The notes under the pieces: model-generated
The model's database searches: none
What the model was told of the DNA's origin: nothing
The model's input: only the letters and a program-made list of their open reading frames with translations
Position numbers and translations under genes: made by a program
In this document: positions 40,677-50,185 of the stretch, one piece after another
How positions within the stretch are numbered: position 1 is the first letter of the stretch
Layout of the letters: each line of letters begins with the position of its first letter
DNA from: Microbispora amethystogenes
GTDB lineage: Bacteria; Actinomycetota; Actinomycetes; Streptosporangiales; Streptosporangiaceae
Direction of reading: 5' to 3'
DNA length: 64,000 nucleotides
NCBI RefSeq assembly: GCF_016863015.1
Contig: NZ_BOOB01000047.1
Coordinates: forward strand, 56,612 to 120,611

Positions 40677-42611
40677 ACGGCCCCGGAGACCTCATCGAGG
40701 CGGACCCGCTCGCGGGGCTGGTGACGAAGCCACAATGGAGCCGGGGCTGGACGGCCCCGGAGACCTGATGGTCGGCGGCGGGTCGAGAATGATCGCCATC
40801 GGGCCGCAATGAAGCCGGGGCTGGACGGCCCCGGAGACCTCCTATGCGTGTCGGTGGGCCCAGAAGTAGTACGCGCCGCAATGGAGCCGGGGCTGGACGG
40901 TCCCGGAGACCCGATGCTAGAAATCGGCCACTACATCGAGGTCCACAAGCCGCAATTGAGCCGGGGCACGACGACCCCGAAGACACGACGAGGATTTCGC
41001 GTCACGCTGCCGATGAGCGCGACGTCGAGTCCGTCGCCGCAATGGAGCCGGGGCTGGGCAGTCCCGCAGACATGTCGGATGAGGAGTTCCGCCGGGGCAT
41101 GGACGGCCTGCCGCAATGGAGCCGGGGCTGGTCGGCCCCGGAGACGAAGGGTATGCCGACGCCCACGAACGGCAGCCTGTACTGGCCGCAATGTAGCCGG
41201 GGCTTGACGGCCCTGGAGACGCGGCGCTGTGTACTCCGGCGACTCGCACGAATGCCGGCCGCAATGGAGCCGGGGCTGGGCGGCCCCGGAGACCCGGCCG
41301 TACCTTCGACAACGCTGAGCAGGAAGAATAGCCGCAATGGAGCCGGGACTGAGCGGCCCCGGAGACCGCGGTCCTCGTCCACGCCCTAGAGGGCGGTGAG
41401 CAGGCCGCAATGGAGCCGGGGCTGGACGGCCCCGGAGACCGCACGGCGATCGACGCCCGGCGTGTGCTGAACCAGCGGCCGCAATGGAGCCGGGGCTGGA
41501 CGGCCCCGGAGACACCCTCTGCGTGATGTCCCGCTGGATGGTCTCCAGGCCGCAATGAGCCGGGGCTGGGGGACCGCCCCGGAGACCGGCTGACTGGTCG
41601 TCGGCGCGCAATGCCCTGACCAGCCGCAATGGAGCCGGGACTGGACGGCCCCGGAGACGGCGCGACCGCAGTCAACTGCTACGGCCGGTGGGAGCCACAA
41701 TGGAGCCCGGGCTGGGCGGCCCCGGAGACCCAAGCGCTAGAGATCGACACAGGCCACCTGAAGGCACCGCAATGGAGCCGGCACTCGACAGCCCTGGAGA
41801 CCCGGCGCGTATCTGTCGGCGGCCGTCGCCGCATCCTGGCCGCAATAGAGCCGGGGCTGGGCGGGCCCGGAGACGCAGTCGCCCGCCCGGCCCGGGCAAC
41901 CCTGAGCGTACGAAGGCCGCAATGGAGCCGGGGCTGGATGGACGGCCCCGGAGACTCGATGCCGGTGCCGATGGCCGACGCGAGCTTCTACAGGCCGCAA
42001 TGGAGCCGGGGCTGAGCGGCCCCGGAGACGCGCTGCTCGCGCGGGCGTACCGCATCACGGCGGAGGCGCCGCAATGGAGCCGGGGCTGGAGGGCCCCGGA
42101 GACGTGCGCCAGGGCGCGGTCGAGGTTGAACGCCCCGCCGCCGCAATGGAGCCGGGGCTGGACGCCCCGGAGACCCGTCAGATCGCGGTAGTGCAGGTCG
42201 CCCAGGTGCCCGCCGCAATGGAGCCGGGACTGGACGGCCCCGGAGACGACGTGAACTACTGGATCAACTCCGTCGCCACCAACGCGCCGCAATGGAGCCA
42301 GGGCTGGACGGCCCGGAGACATGCTGCCCATGATCGCGGTCCCGGCGTTGTTGCCGCCGCAATGGAGCCAGGGCTGGGCGGCCCCGGAGACCGGCGCTCC
42401 ATCTTCAGATTCCGCGTGGTCGGATGCGGGCCGCAATGGAGCCGGAGCTGGACGGCCCCGGAGACGCGGTCAACGCGAGGTTGGTGAACCCGGCAGTCCC
42501 AGCCGCAATGGAGCCGGGGCTGGGCGACCCGGGAGACGTCCATGACGTTGATCCGGGTCAGCGTCGCACCCATCTGGCCGCAATGGAGCCGGGCTGGGCG
42601 GCCCCGGAGAC
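40677..42611 (-). CRISPR. CRISPR array 2: 26 repeats plus a truncated distal repeat, type I-G
   Basis: Repeats are about 35 bp; on the minus strand they start GTCTCCGGGGCC and end CCGGCTCCATTGCGG. Plus-strand repeat starts: 40730, 40804, 40876, 40950, 41037, 41111, 41186, 41259, 41332, 41405, 41479, 41550, 41624, 41695, 41767, 41840, 41917, 41995, 42069, 42141, 42213, 42287, 42357, 42431, 42503, 42578. Half a repeat (40677-40690, ACGGCCCCGGAGAC) precedes a further normal-length spacer at the left end. Spacers are mostly 36-40 bp; one (40985-41036) is 52. Repeats share the ends GTCTC and CATTGCGG with array 1 but have a different stem. The repeat at 41917 has a 4-base loop insertion. Transcription is probably leftward from the leader at 42612-42867. 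Confidence 0.97.
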
Positions 42612-42867
42612 GGCTCCGGAAATTCGAGGCCGTTGAGCTGGGAGTTTAGCGGTCTGTGCGAGCGCCGTCGCGAGACCGCCGATCCCGGGCAGCTCGATAC
42701 GCGGTTGGTGTGCTGCTCGGTGCCTCTGACCTACGTGCGAGTGCTCCCCGGGTGGCTCTTGATTACTGGAGCGGTCGCACCCTGAATCGGGGCCGTACCG
42801 GCTGGCCTGGCCCGATGAGCCGGGCCGGCTTGTCCTCTCTTCAGTTGTCAAGGAGCAGTCCAGCCGT
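42612..42867 (-). promoter_or_regulatory. Probable leader of CRISPR array 2
   Basis: 256 bases between array 2 and the csb2 stop. It carries GCTCCTTGACAAC (minus strand, 42844-42856), the motif shared with the leader of array 1 at the same position relative to the last cas gene. No gene and no clear -10 element are seen. Confidence 0.5.
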
Positions 42868-44298
42868 TCAGCCCGTGGCGGCGAACAGGCCGAGACCAAA
42901 GTGCGACAGATGGCCGAGCAGGATGGGGCCTTCGACGGGCTCGGCGAACTCCAGATCGACGCGGTAGCCGGGCGGGGTGCCGTTGGGCTTCCGGGCCCGC
43001 CAGCGGTGCCGTACGAAGCCGGCGAACTCCGACCCGAGGTTCCCCGCGGTGACCAGGACCTCGGGGAAGCGTTCCCCACGGTAGCCCAGCTCCCTGAGCA
43101 CCTCCTGCCGCAGAAATTCGGCGGGCTCCTGCCTCGGCTTGCGGTGGCGGGAGGGCACGAACGGTGTGACAGACGTCCAGTGCCGTGCGGCGGGCTGATG
43201 CCACCCGGCCGGAAGGAGATCTTCGTGGCCGGAGGCCGTCAGGAGCATAGTGAGGTCGCGTGGCCCGGTGACGCCGCTCGGGACGCCGATCTCGCGTCGT
43301 GCCACGGTGTCCAGCGCATCGACCTCTCGAGGGACAAGGCCGCCGGGGGCCCAGACGATGATCTCGTCGATGCGCCCGTCGCCGTCCGCGTCGTACGGCA
43401 GGAAGTGCGCGTGGCGATGCCCGTCCGCCAGCGGCCTGCCGTCCGCCGACTTCCCGGCGAGCATGCTGTCGAAGGCGCCGCCGCGCCGGGTGAGCACCTT
43501 GATACAGGCGCCGCGCAGCGCGTCCATGAGCGGGACGGCGTGCGCCATCGGCGGCTGCACCACACCGCTCACCGCCAGGCGCACCACGCTGGTCCGTTCC
43601 TCCGTACGGCGGGCGGGGCGGGACACCCGCGAGGGCGCCGGCACGGCATAAGTGATCTTCCTGGTGCTCGGCGGGAAGAGCAGCTTCCTGCCCCGTACGT
43701 CGGCAGGCCGCATAACCAGCGCCGTCAGGTCGAGCGGCAGCTCGGGGCAGAGCACCTCGGCGGGCTCGTGCCCGTCACCCAGCTCCTCGCCATCCAGGCC
43801 GAGCGGCTCGGCGCGGCCGTGGCCGTACGCGCTGGGCGGCACGGCGGGCAGCAGTTCGGCCTCACAGGTGGAGTCGGCTCTCCCGATGTAGGGGATCGAC
43901 TTGGCCAGCCGTGCCAGAGCGTCGTGCTGCTCGGGGTCCAGCTCTCCGGGCCAGATGGCATAGATGGTCTGATCGTCGTCGAGAACGGCGAAGGCGTCCA
44001 CGGCCTTGTCGGTGCTGGCCTTCCCGGCGTGGTGCCTGGTGTCGGGGTAGTAGTGCCGCGAGTGCGCGACGCGGTAGGGCGGGATCAGGTAGGAGGGCGG
44101 GACGGCGAGCCGGGCCAGCAGGCCGTTGACCACGTGGGCGTCCAGCTCGGGCGCCCGGAGCTGCCAGATTGAATACAGGGTGCGCAGCAGCCGCCACGGC
44201 GACGGCGGCAACTCCACCGCCCCTTCGTTGACGTAACGCCCCCAGGGAGTGGCGTGATAACGCCCCCACGGGAAGCGCATCGCCAGGACGACCGCCAT
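42868..44298 (-). CDS. csb2: Type I-G Csb2 (Cas5-Cas6 fusion), locus 2
   Basis: 476 residues. Opening AVVLAMRFPWGRYHATPWGR, then ELPPSPWRLLRTLYSIWQ; the middle contains HRHAHFLPYDADGDGRIDEI and IVWAPGGL, a strong Csb2 signature; the C terminus is EFAEPVEGPILLGHLSHFGL with GLF, the Cas6-like glycine loop with two His. It should cap and process the crRNA at the repeat hairpin. Clearly diverged from the locus 1 Csb2, matching the different repeat stem of array 2. It is the last cas gene before array 2 and starts just after the csb1 stop. Confidence 0.92.
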   Translation of the reverse strand: MAVVLAMRFPWGRYHATPWGRYVNEGAVELPPSPWRLLRTLYSIWQLRAPELDAHVVNGLLARLAVPPSYLIPPYRVAHSRHYYPDTRHHAGKASTDKAVDAFAVLDDDQTIYAIWPGELDPEQHDALARLAKSIPYIGRADSTCEAELLPAVPPSAYGHGRAEPLGLDGEELGDGHEPAEVLCPELPLDLTALVMRPADVRGRKLLFPPSTRKITYAVPAPSRVSRPARRTEERTSVVRLAVSGVVQPPMAHAVPLMDALRGACIKVLTRRGGAFDSMLAGKSADGRPLADGHRHAHFLPYDADGDGRIDEIIVWAPGGLVPREVDALDTVARREIGVPSGVTGPRDLTMLLTASGHEDLLPAGWHQPAARHWTSVTPFVPSRHRKPRQEPAEFLRQEVLRELGYRGERFPEVLVTAGNLGSEFAGFVRHRWRARKPNGTPPGYRVDLEFAEPVEGPILLGHLSHFGLGLFAATG

Positions 44299-44299
44299 G

Positions 44300-45226
44300 T
44301 CAGCCCTTCCAGAGCACGGTGATCGGGTCGGCGCTTACCTCTGTCGCCGCGATGAGCTCGCCGATGCGAGCCTCGAGTTCCGCCTGGTGCGGCAGGTCCT
44401 TCGGCTCCTCCACGACCTCCAGGTCGCAGGCGGTGCGCAGCCGGAGGCCGCGAGAGAGCAGCGTGCGGATCTCCCACAGCGCAATGAGCGCGAGCAATTC
44501 GGTGATCTCGGGGCCGAGGCCGTAGGAGGCGAGGAGGTCGACGTCCACGACGAACATGGCCTTGATCTCACCGGCGGTCCATTCGACCCGATGGAAGGGG
44601 ACCGAACCATAGCCCTCGCTGGTGCCGCCGCCCTCGCCGAGCTGGTGGCGCACATGGTCGGCCTTGCGTCCTCCGCTGACCACCTCGCGTACGTCGTGCG
44701 CCTCGATGACGCCGGAGATCGCCCGGGTGAACTTGGGCTGGCCGAGCCATTCCTTCCGGCCGAAGAAGACCCCGTGGAGCAGGCAGAACGGGTCGAGGCC
44801 GAGAACGGCGCGAGCCATCCGGGGGTAGTCGAGCGGGGTGTCCTTGACCAGGCCGAGCCGGTCGCGGATGACGTCTGTCATCGGCGTGCCGTCCAGGGTG
44901 GCCTCGCGGACGAACGCGGAGGCCAGCCGGTGCGCCTCCTCGCGGCTGGAGGTCAGGTACGTCTCGGGGTCGTCCCTGCGGTGCACGCGTACGTATGGCA
45001 GCGCCTCGACCAGGGGGACGGGCCGATGGGAGGCGCGGTCCCAGGCCATGCCCTCCAGGCGGTTGGCCATCGACTGGACCGACTCCACGAGCAGGCTGTC
45101 GCCGCCCTGGGCGCGCTGGAACTTGGCTGAGCCGATGTCGGGGAAGTTCGTGGCCTGGAAGATCGAGCCGAGCAGGGGCTGCAGGTCGGCGGTGAACCGC
45201 AGGCGGGGGCGGTCAAGGGGGATCAT
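44300..45226 (-). CDS. csb1: Type I-G Csb1 (Cas7 backbone subunit), locus 2
   Basis: 308 residues. Conserved blocks: RFTADLQPLLGSIFQATNFP, DSLLVESVQSMANRLEGMAW (the QxxANR region), LLHGVFFGRKEWLGQPKFTR and VVDVDLLASYGLG. About 80 residues shorter than the locus 1 Csb1 and of a different subfamily. Forms the crRNA-coating backbone. The ATG overlaps the csx17 stop (ATGA). Confidence 0.88.
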   Translation of the reverse strand: MIPLDRPRLRFTADLQPLLGSIFQATNFPDIGSAKFQRAQGGDSLLVESVQSMANRLEGMAWDRASHRPVPLVEALPYVRVHRRDDPETYLTSSREEAHRLASAFVREATLDGTPMTDVIRDRLGLVKDTPLDYPRMARAVLGLDPFCLLHGVFFGRKEWLGQPKFTRAISGVIEAHDVREVVSGGRKADHVRHQLGEGGGTSEGYGSVPFHRVEWTAGEIKAMFVVDVDLLASYGLGPEITELLALIALWEIRTLLSRGLRLRTACDLEVVEEPKDLPHQAELEARIGELIAATEVSADPITVLWKG

Positions 45227-47442
45227 GCGAGAGCTCCTTGTGAGTCAGCATCATGAAGGGTTTCGGGGTGGAATGCCTCGGCGACGCAGATTCGGGTCAG
45301 CGAACGCTCGCGGTCCTTCTGTCCGGTCAGCAGCAGGAGTCCGGCGGCCAGCCGGGTGCCGTCGACGTGGGACCCGGACAGGACGGGAACTCTGGGCTCC
45401 AGCCCGGCCAGCCGCAGGCGGAGCAGCGCGTCGGCGGCCACCGCATCCCCTCGACCCGCGATCAGCCGGGAGATCCAGTCGGGCCTCGGTGCGAGCCGCA
45501 CCGGGTGGAGCCGGTGGTCACCGCTGCGCCGGTCGCGCACTCGTACGGTGAGATCACCGGTGCCGAAGAACGGGGCGAGCAGCGACACGGCCCAGCCTGG
45601 CACCGCATGCTCACGATGCGGCCAGGCCGCCTCCGTGCGGGTGGCGCATCCGAGCGTGAGCAGCCCGCGCAGGTAGTCGGCCACCAGGCCATCGCGTGAG
45701 GGGTCGGTCACGAACCGGTCGAGCAGCCCGATCGGCAGCCGCTGCCCGAAGTCGAAGGCCGTCTGCACACCACGGGCGGTGACATCCTCGCCGTTCAGCC
45801 GGGGCCGGTCGTCCTGCGCCTTGATCACCCGGACGCGGTGTGCCTCGGCGAGCGCCTTCGCCAGTGTTGACCCGTACAGGTCCGTGCCGTTTCCGGGAGC
45901 GTCCTGCCAGACCGCCCCGTCGGCGCGGGTAAGCAGTGCGCGGATGCCGGGGCCGGCGGTGGCCGGGTCGTCGCACAGCCCGGCGAAGCCGGCGGCCAGC
46001 CACAACTCCTCCCGTCCTGTGCCGAGACGCTCCAGCGCCGCGAGCCAGTCGGGCCGCTCCTTTGGCCGATAAGGCGGAACCTGCGAACGCATGTGCCCGG
46101 AACGGCCGACCAGTTCGTGCAGCCGGCCGAACTCGATGACGAAGCGGGCGAGGGCGTCTTGCCCGTCACCGGAGGCGACGGCGAACGCCTCACGCTCGAC
46201 CCGGCGCAGCGCGGTCTCCACGGCGCTGGTCGGCTTCCCCCTGCGCACCTGCTCCAACCAGGTGTACGGACGGCGCAGCAATCCTTCTTCGGGGCGGACC
46301 GCGACGGGAATCCGGCCCGCGTGGATCGCGAGTGGGTTCTGTCCCAGGCGTTCGGCGATCACGAACCGGTGGAAGCCGGTCAGTCCGCGGTCCACCCCGA
46401 GCGAGGCCAGGGCCAGGGCGAACTCCAGTCCGGAGGTGGCCTGACGGCGCCGCCACTGGGCCCGGCCCTCGCCGATGAGGTGAGCGATCTCCCCCGCCCC
46501 GGCAGGCTGGTCCCACAGCGGCACCCACTGCTCGCCCTTGACCGGCTCGGCCTCCGCCGCGCTGCCGTGGCCGAGTGGTGTCGAGCGGGTGAAGAAGGGC
46601 TTGGCCTCCCCTGCCCTGGTCGCTCCGTTGCGCCGCACCGCCGCGCTCGCGAACACCAGCGTGCCCTCCATGACGAGCACGAAGGACCAGGGGTTGGCGA
46701 ACCCGTCGCCCTTCTCGTCGGCGGCCGAAAGGATCCCACCGGCGCGGCCAGGATCGTACTGACCCACCGTGTCGCGCAGATAAGCGACGTCTTCCCGGCC
46801 CAGCAGCGCCGCCTCGGCCCACGCGCGGCTCTCGGGCACCTTGGCTTTTGGTCCCATGAGCCGCAGCAGCCGGTCGTAGTACGTCGCGGACAGATCCTGC
46901 CGGCCGAAGTTGCCACCCGTTCCGGCCAGGGCGTTGAAGGTCAGATCGTCGAGCGTCAGGGTCACCGCCACGTCCAGCCAGGGCAACGCGTCGTCGGGCA
47001 GGACCGACCGGCACAGGCGGATCACGTCGATTTTGTGGTCCTTGGCCCACAGCTCATCCTTGGCGCCGCCCCATCCCCGTCGCCGTCCTTCCGCCACGAC
47101 GCGCTCACTCCGCAGGATCGCCTCACGCAGGGGACGGAAGCGGTCGTCGTCGAGGTCGCGTACGGCGGCCAGCGACTCCTCGGCGGTGCGGCTCTTGCCG
47201 TTTCCGGCGAATCCGGAGCCGGAGTTCCACGGCGAAACGATGGGCGCGGGCACATAGCGGCGCACCAGCCAGGTGAAGATGTCGTCCTCGGTGAGAACCG
47301 TGTCGAGCACGGCGACATCACCGCGCCAGTGCAACCGGGCGCGAGGGTCGGCCTGGGCCGCGACGACCCGGAGCAGGCCGAGCGCCTGCAGGTAGCCGGC
47401 GAGGACGTCGGCCCGGCAGCCGCGCAGCGTGATCCTGTTCAC
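45223..47442 (-). CDS. csx17: Type I-G Csx17 (Cas8 large subunit)
   Basis: 739 residues from a GTG at 47442, placed just before the family's N-terminal block RITLRGCRADVLAGYLQALG LLR (written in two parts). Further Csx17 hallmarks: YVPAPIVSPWNSGSGFAGNG, LTFNALAGTGGNFGRQDLS and FVLVMEGTLVFASAAVRR. The protein is the presumed large subunit that recognises the target's PAM and recruits Cas3. It is translated 4 bases after cas3 ends and overlaps csb1. Locus 1 has a much smaller Csb3-like protein instead. Confidence 0.92.
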   Translation of the reverse strand: MNRITLRGCRADVLAGYLQALGLLRVVAAQADPRARLHWRGDVAVLDTVLTEDDIFTWLVRRYVPAPIVSPWNSGSGFAGNGKSRTAEESLAAVRDLDDDRFRPLREAILRSERVVAEGRRRGWGGAKDELWAKDHKIDVIRLCRSVLPDDALPWLDVAVTLTLDDLTFNALAGTGGNFGRQDLSATYYDRLLRLMGPKAKVPESRAWAEAALLGREDVAYLRDTVGQYDPGRAGGILSAADEKGDGFANPWSFVLVMEGTLVFASAAVRRNGATRAGEAKPFFTRSTPLGHGSAAEAEPVKGEQWVPLWDQPAGAGEIAHLIGEGRAQWRRRQATSGLEFALALASLGVDRGLTGFHRFVIAERLGQNPLAIHAGRIPVAVRPEEGLLRRPYTWLEQVRRGKPTSAVETALRRVEREAFAVASGDGQDALARFVIEFGRLHELVGRSGHMRSQVPPYRPKERPDWLAALERLGTGREELWLAAGFAGLCDDPATAGPGIRALLTRADGAVWQDAPGNGTDLYGSTLAKALAEAHRVRVIKAQDDRPRLNGEDVTARGVQTAFDFGQRLPIGLLDRFVTDPSRDGLVADYLRGLLTLGCATRTEAAWPHREHAVPGWAVSLLAPFFGTGDLTVRVRDRRSGDHRLHPVRLAPRPDWISRLIAGRGDAVAADALLRLRLAGLEPRVPVLSGSHVDGTRLAAGLLLLTGQKDRERSLTRICVAEAFHPETLHDADSQGALA

Positions 47443-47446
47443 GGCG

Positions 47447-49945
47447 TCACCCCTCCTCTCGGTAGCGCCGGCTGACCCGCATGTCGGCGATGCGGACAAG
47501 CGCCTCCAGGTAGGCCAGCCGGAACGGGCCGAGGTCGGGGCGGTCTCGCAGTGCCACGGCGCGTTCCGTCCACGAGCCGTCCGCCGCGGAGCCGGGGGCA
47601 TCGGCGGCACCGATCCGCAGTGACGAGGTCGAGAGCGTGAAGGCGTTCACGTGCTCCCCCGTCGTCAGCTCGAACGCCGGGGTGTGGTCGCCGTCGGCCA
47701 CGCCGAGCAGCAGCGGCGGCCGCTGGAGCGCCTCATCGGCGACCGAGCGCACGCTGATCCGTACGCGGCCGTGATGCGCGGCCACCAGATAGACGATCAG
47801 TTCGCGTTCCGGGCGGTCCTCCAGCAGGCGGCACTCGGGGCTGGTGAGCATCAGCGCGCTGACCAGTTCGTGCCGCAGGTGTCTCCGGGAGTGCCGGCCA
47901 CCGCTGCCCGGCGACTTCGCCAGCAACCCGTCAGGGGGATTCTGACCGCCTCTTCTGAGCGTCGCCTGAAACACCTCATGACACTTGCCCAGGTCGTGGT
48001 AGCGCCCGGCCAGCGCCGCCGCCTCGACCACCTCGGCGGCCAGGCCGGGAAGGCGCAGACCCTTGGCTACCGCGGCGACCTCCTCTTCCACGTCGGTCAG
48101 ATGCCGGGCCAGCCCCACCCAGGTGTCGCGGCTCTCGGACAACGGGTCGTCGCCAAGGGCGTCGCCATCCGCCGGTGGCGTCCCTTCCCTGTCCTCGCCC
48201 GGCTCGACCGGCGTGACGGGCTCGACCGGTGTTGTCACGGCCGGGGACCAGCCGAGCTCCGAGTCGTACCACCCGGCCCTGGCGTCGGCCAGGAGCACGG
48301 CACCGGGTACGACGTCCGCCCGTGAGGCCCACCGCCACTGCCCTCCCACCCGGTCGCGCACCCACAGCCGCCGCCCGCCAGGGAGCGTGACCAGTTTCCG
48401 CACGTCCGCGATCGGGGCCGGGCACAGCTCGTCGCGCCTGGCCCGCGGCTCGTCCTCGGCGGGCCTGCCCTCGCTCCCGGCCCAGTCTCGCCAGGCCACG
48501 AAGACGCCGGTGTCATCGCCGTCCCGAATCCACGGGCTGACGTCGATGTCCGCGCCGGTGAGATCGGGCATGGTGTCGAAGAGCTGGAGGAGGTCACGCC
48601 GGCGCAGGACGGCATGAAGTTCGTGGATCTGCTTGACCGGACGCCTCTGGAGCACGGTGGAGGTGACCGCGACCCCCTCCAGCTCGCCGAGCGCGACCGC
48701 CGCGGCGTCCACGTCCTCCTGCGCGTACGGCGCGGCAGGGGAACGCCCGTCCGGCGGGAGGCTCCACAGCAGCGCGGCCCCGTCCTCGTACTCCCCTCCC
48801 CGGTTGCAGCGCCCCGCGCGCTGCACGATCGAACTCCACGGCGCGGCTTCGGTGAACAGCGTTAACGAGGTGATGTCCACCCCGGCTTCGAGGACCTGGG
48901 TGGAGATCACGATCCGCCCGCCAGATGGCGGGTCGGCTGTGACCAGATCCATGGCCTTTCCACGCTCCAGCAGCCGGAACCGGGAGTGGATCAGCACCAC
49001 ATCGGTCTCCGGCGCCTCTTTTCGGAGCGCCTCGCGTACGGCGGTGGCACGCTCCACGGTGTTGAGCACCGCGATGGTGCGCGTGCCGGGACGGTGCCGC
49101 GCCAGCAGCGCCCGGGCCAGAGCCACGGGATAGTTCTTGGAATCAGCCGGAAGGTCGAGCCTTTCGACCGTCCTGAGCGCGTCGAGGCGCTTCGCGAGCT
49201 CACCTTCGCGGTCCTCCGCCGTCAGCTCGACCGTGCGCAGCGCGGTCACGTCGTGGTCGGCGGTCGACAATCCCTCTTCCGCGAGGGTCGCCGACATCCA
49301 CATCGTCGCCGTCGGCGCGGCCGTACCCAGACGGTCACGCAGTCCCTGGAGCTGGGCGCTCGTCGGCAGGGCAGGGCCGAGCAACTGCGTCTCGTCGAAG
49401 ACCCACTGGGTGTCGGAGTGCAGCAGCGCATAGGAGATCGGCCACTTGGGCCTGGACTCCGCGTATCCCCGCATGAGCGCCCGGCTCAGCACCATGTCCT
49501 GCGTCCCGATGAGGATGGCCGGCTTGCCGGGCGCGAGCTGCCAGGCGTCGTCCTCCCGATCGGTCCCGCCCATGAGCATCTGGAGGACCACCGAGTCGTC
49601 GCGACACGCCTGACGGGGATCTTCGGAGGCGCGTTCACCCTGGTTGAAGAGCCACCGGGCCACCTCCCGCGCCGTCTGCTCCACCAGCGTCCGCAGTGGC
49701 AGCACATAGACGAGCCGACGCGGGGTGTCGTCGGGGAACGCCTTCCCGCGCCACAACCACGGCAGGACGGCGGCCAGCGTCTTACCCGCGCCGGTCGGTA
49801 CCCGCAACAGCTCCGGCAGCCCTTCCCGAGCCAACCTCGCCTGGTAGGGGTACGGCGTCAACGGTTTCCCCACGGCGCGGCACACGAACGCGCCGAAGTC
49901 TTCCGTCTGTTCTGTCCGCCGCTCGTCGGGCATCGGGGGGATCAC
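47447..49945 (-). CDS. cas3: Type I-G Cas3 helicase-nuclease, locus 2
   Basis: 832 residues (an ATG four codons in, at 49933, is an alternative start). Walker A ELLRVPTGAGKTLAAVLPWL; the DEAH-type box is DETQ in WVFDETQLLGPALPTSAQLQ; motif III WMSATLAEEGLS; VISTQVLEAGVDITSLTLFT and SIVQRAGRCNRGGEY for motifs V and VI. The HD nuclease is C-terminal: AGRYHDLGKCHEVFQATLRR, LRHELVSALML and LVAAHHGRVRISVRS. First gene of the operon. The region upstream holds the divergent mini-array (50076-50185). Confidence 0.93.
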   Translation of the reverse strand: MIPPMPDERRTEQTEDFGAFVCRAVGKPLTPYPYQARLAREGLPELLRVPTGAGKTLAAVLPWLWRGKAFPDDTPRRLVYVLPLRTLVEQTAREVARWLFNQGERASEDPRQACRDDSVVLQMLMGGTDREDDAWQLAPGKPAILIGTQDMVLSRALMRGYAESRPKWPISYALLHSDTQWVFDETQLLGPALPTSAQLQGLRDRLGTAAPTATMWMSATLAEEGLSTADHDVTALRTVELTAEDREGELAKRLDALRTVERLDLPADSKNYPVALARALLARHRPGTRTIAVLNTVERATAVREALRKEAPETDVVLIHSRFRLLERGKAMDLVTADPPSGGRIVISTQVLEAGVDITSLTLFTEAAPWSSIVQRAGRCNRGGEYEDGAALLWSLPPDGRSPAAPYAQEDVDAAAVALGELEGVAVTSTVLQRRPVKQIHELHAVLRRRDLLQLFDTMPDLTGADIDVSPWIRDGDDTGVFVAWRDWAGSEGRPAEDEPRARRDELCPAPIADVRKLVTLPGGRRLWVRDRVGGQWRWASRADVVPGAVLLADARAGWYDSELGWSPAVTTPVEPVTPVEPGEDREGTPPADGDALGDDPLSESRDTWVGLARHLTDVEEEVAAVAKGLRLPGLAAEVVEAAALAGRYHDLGKCHEVFQATLRRGGQNPPDGLLAKSPGSGGRHSRRHLRHELVSALMLTSPECRLLEDRPERELIVYLVAAHHGRVRISVRSVADEALQRPPLLLGVADGDHTPAFELTTGEHVNAFTLSTSSLRIGAADAPGSAADGSWTERAVALRDRPDLGPFRLAYLEALVRIADMRVSRRYREEG

Positions 49946-50075
49946 CTCGAAGACGCTCTGATCGGATCAAGCAGGAGGATCCGCAATCTAGCCGCTCCCG
50001 CCGACACTTTCGGGACTTCGCCCGACTCCTGTCCAACCCAGGTGCCGCGTTACGCTGGACCAGCCTTGTGAGCAG

Positions 50076-50185
50076 GGCTCCTAGCACACCTGAGTGCATA
50101 GCCCCATTGCGGCCAGTGCGTCCGTATGAGTCGGTCCGTCGGCTAAGCCGCTCCGGTCCCATCTTCGGGACCGGCTCCACTGCCG
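50076..50185 (+). CRISPR. Divergent two-repeat mini-array upstream of cas3 (locus 2)
   Basis: Two degenerate repeats (50076-50112 and 50149-50185) flank one 36-base spacer-like segment. In plus-strand sense the first begins GGCTCC and ends GCCCCATTGCGG; the second begins CGCTCCGG and ends CCGGCTCCACTGCCG. The array 2 repeat in crRNA sense begins GTCTCCGG and ends CCGGCTCCATTGCGG. Inner stems differ (CTAGCAC with GTGCATAG; CCGGTCCC with GGGACCGG) but pairing is kept. A TAnnnT box (TACGCT, 50051-50056) would start RNA about 12 bases before the first repeat, and a hairpin terminator follows at once. It is thus a self-contained unit, opposite in direction to cas3. Confidence 0.65.

Noticed and set aside
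40286..40735. Longer start for the XRE gene reaching into array 2
   Set aside because: The extra residues are translated from a spacer and repeat; the ATG at 40633 has a proper AAAGGAG site.
50113..50148. Match of the mini-array spacer to the cas3 promoter or to the small-peptide promoter
   Set aside because: Only scattered matches (for example GTCCG) are visible; nothing longer than expected by chance, so no target is claimed.
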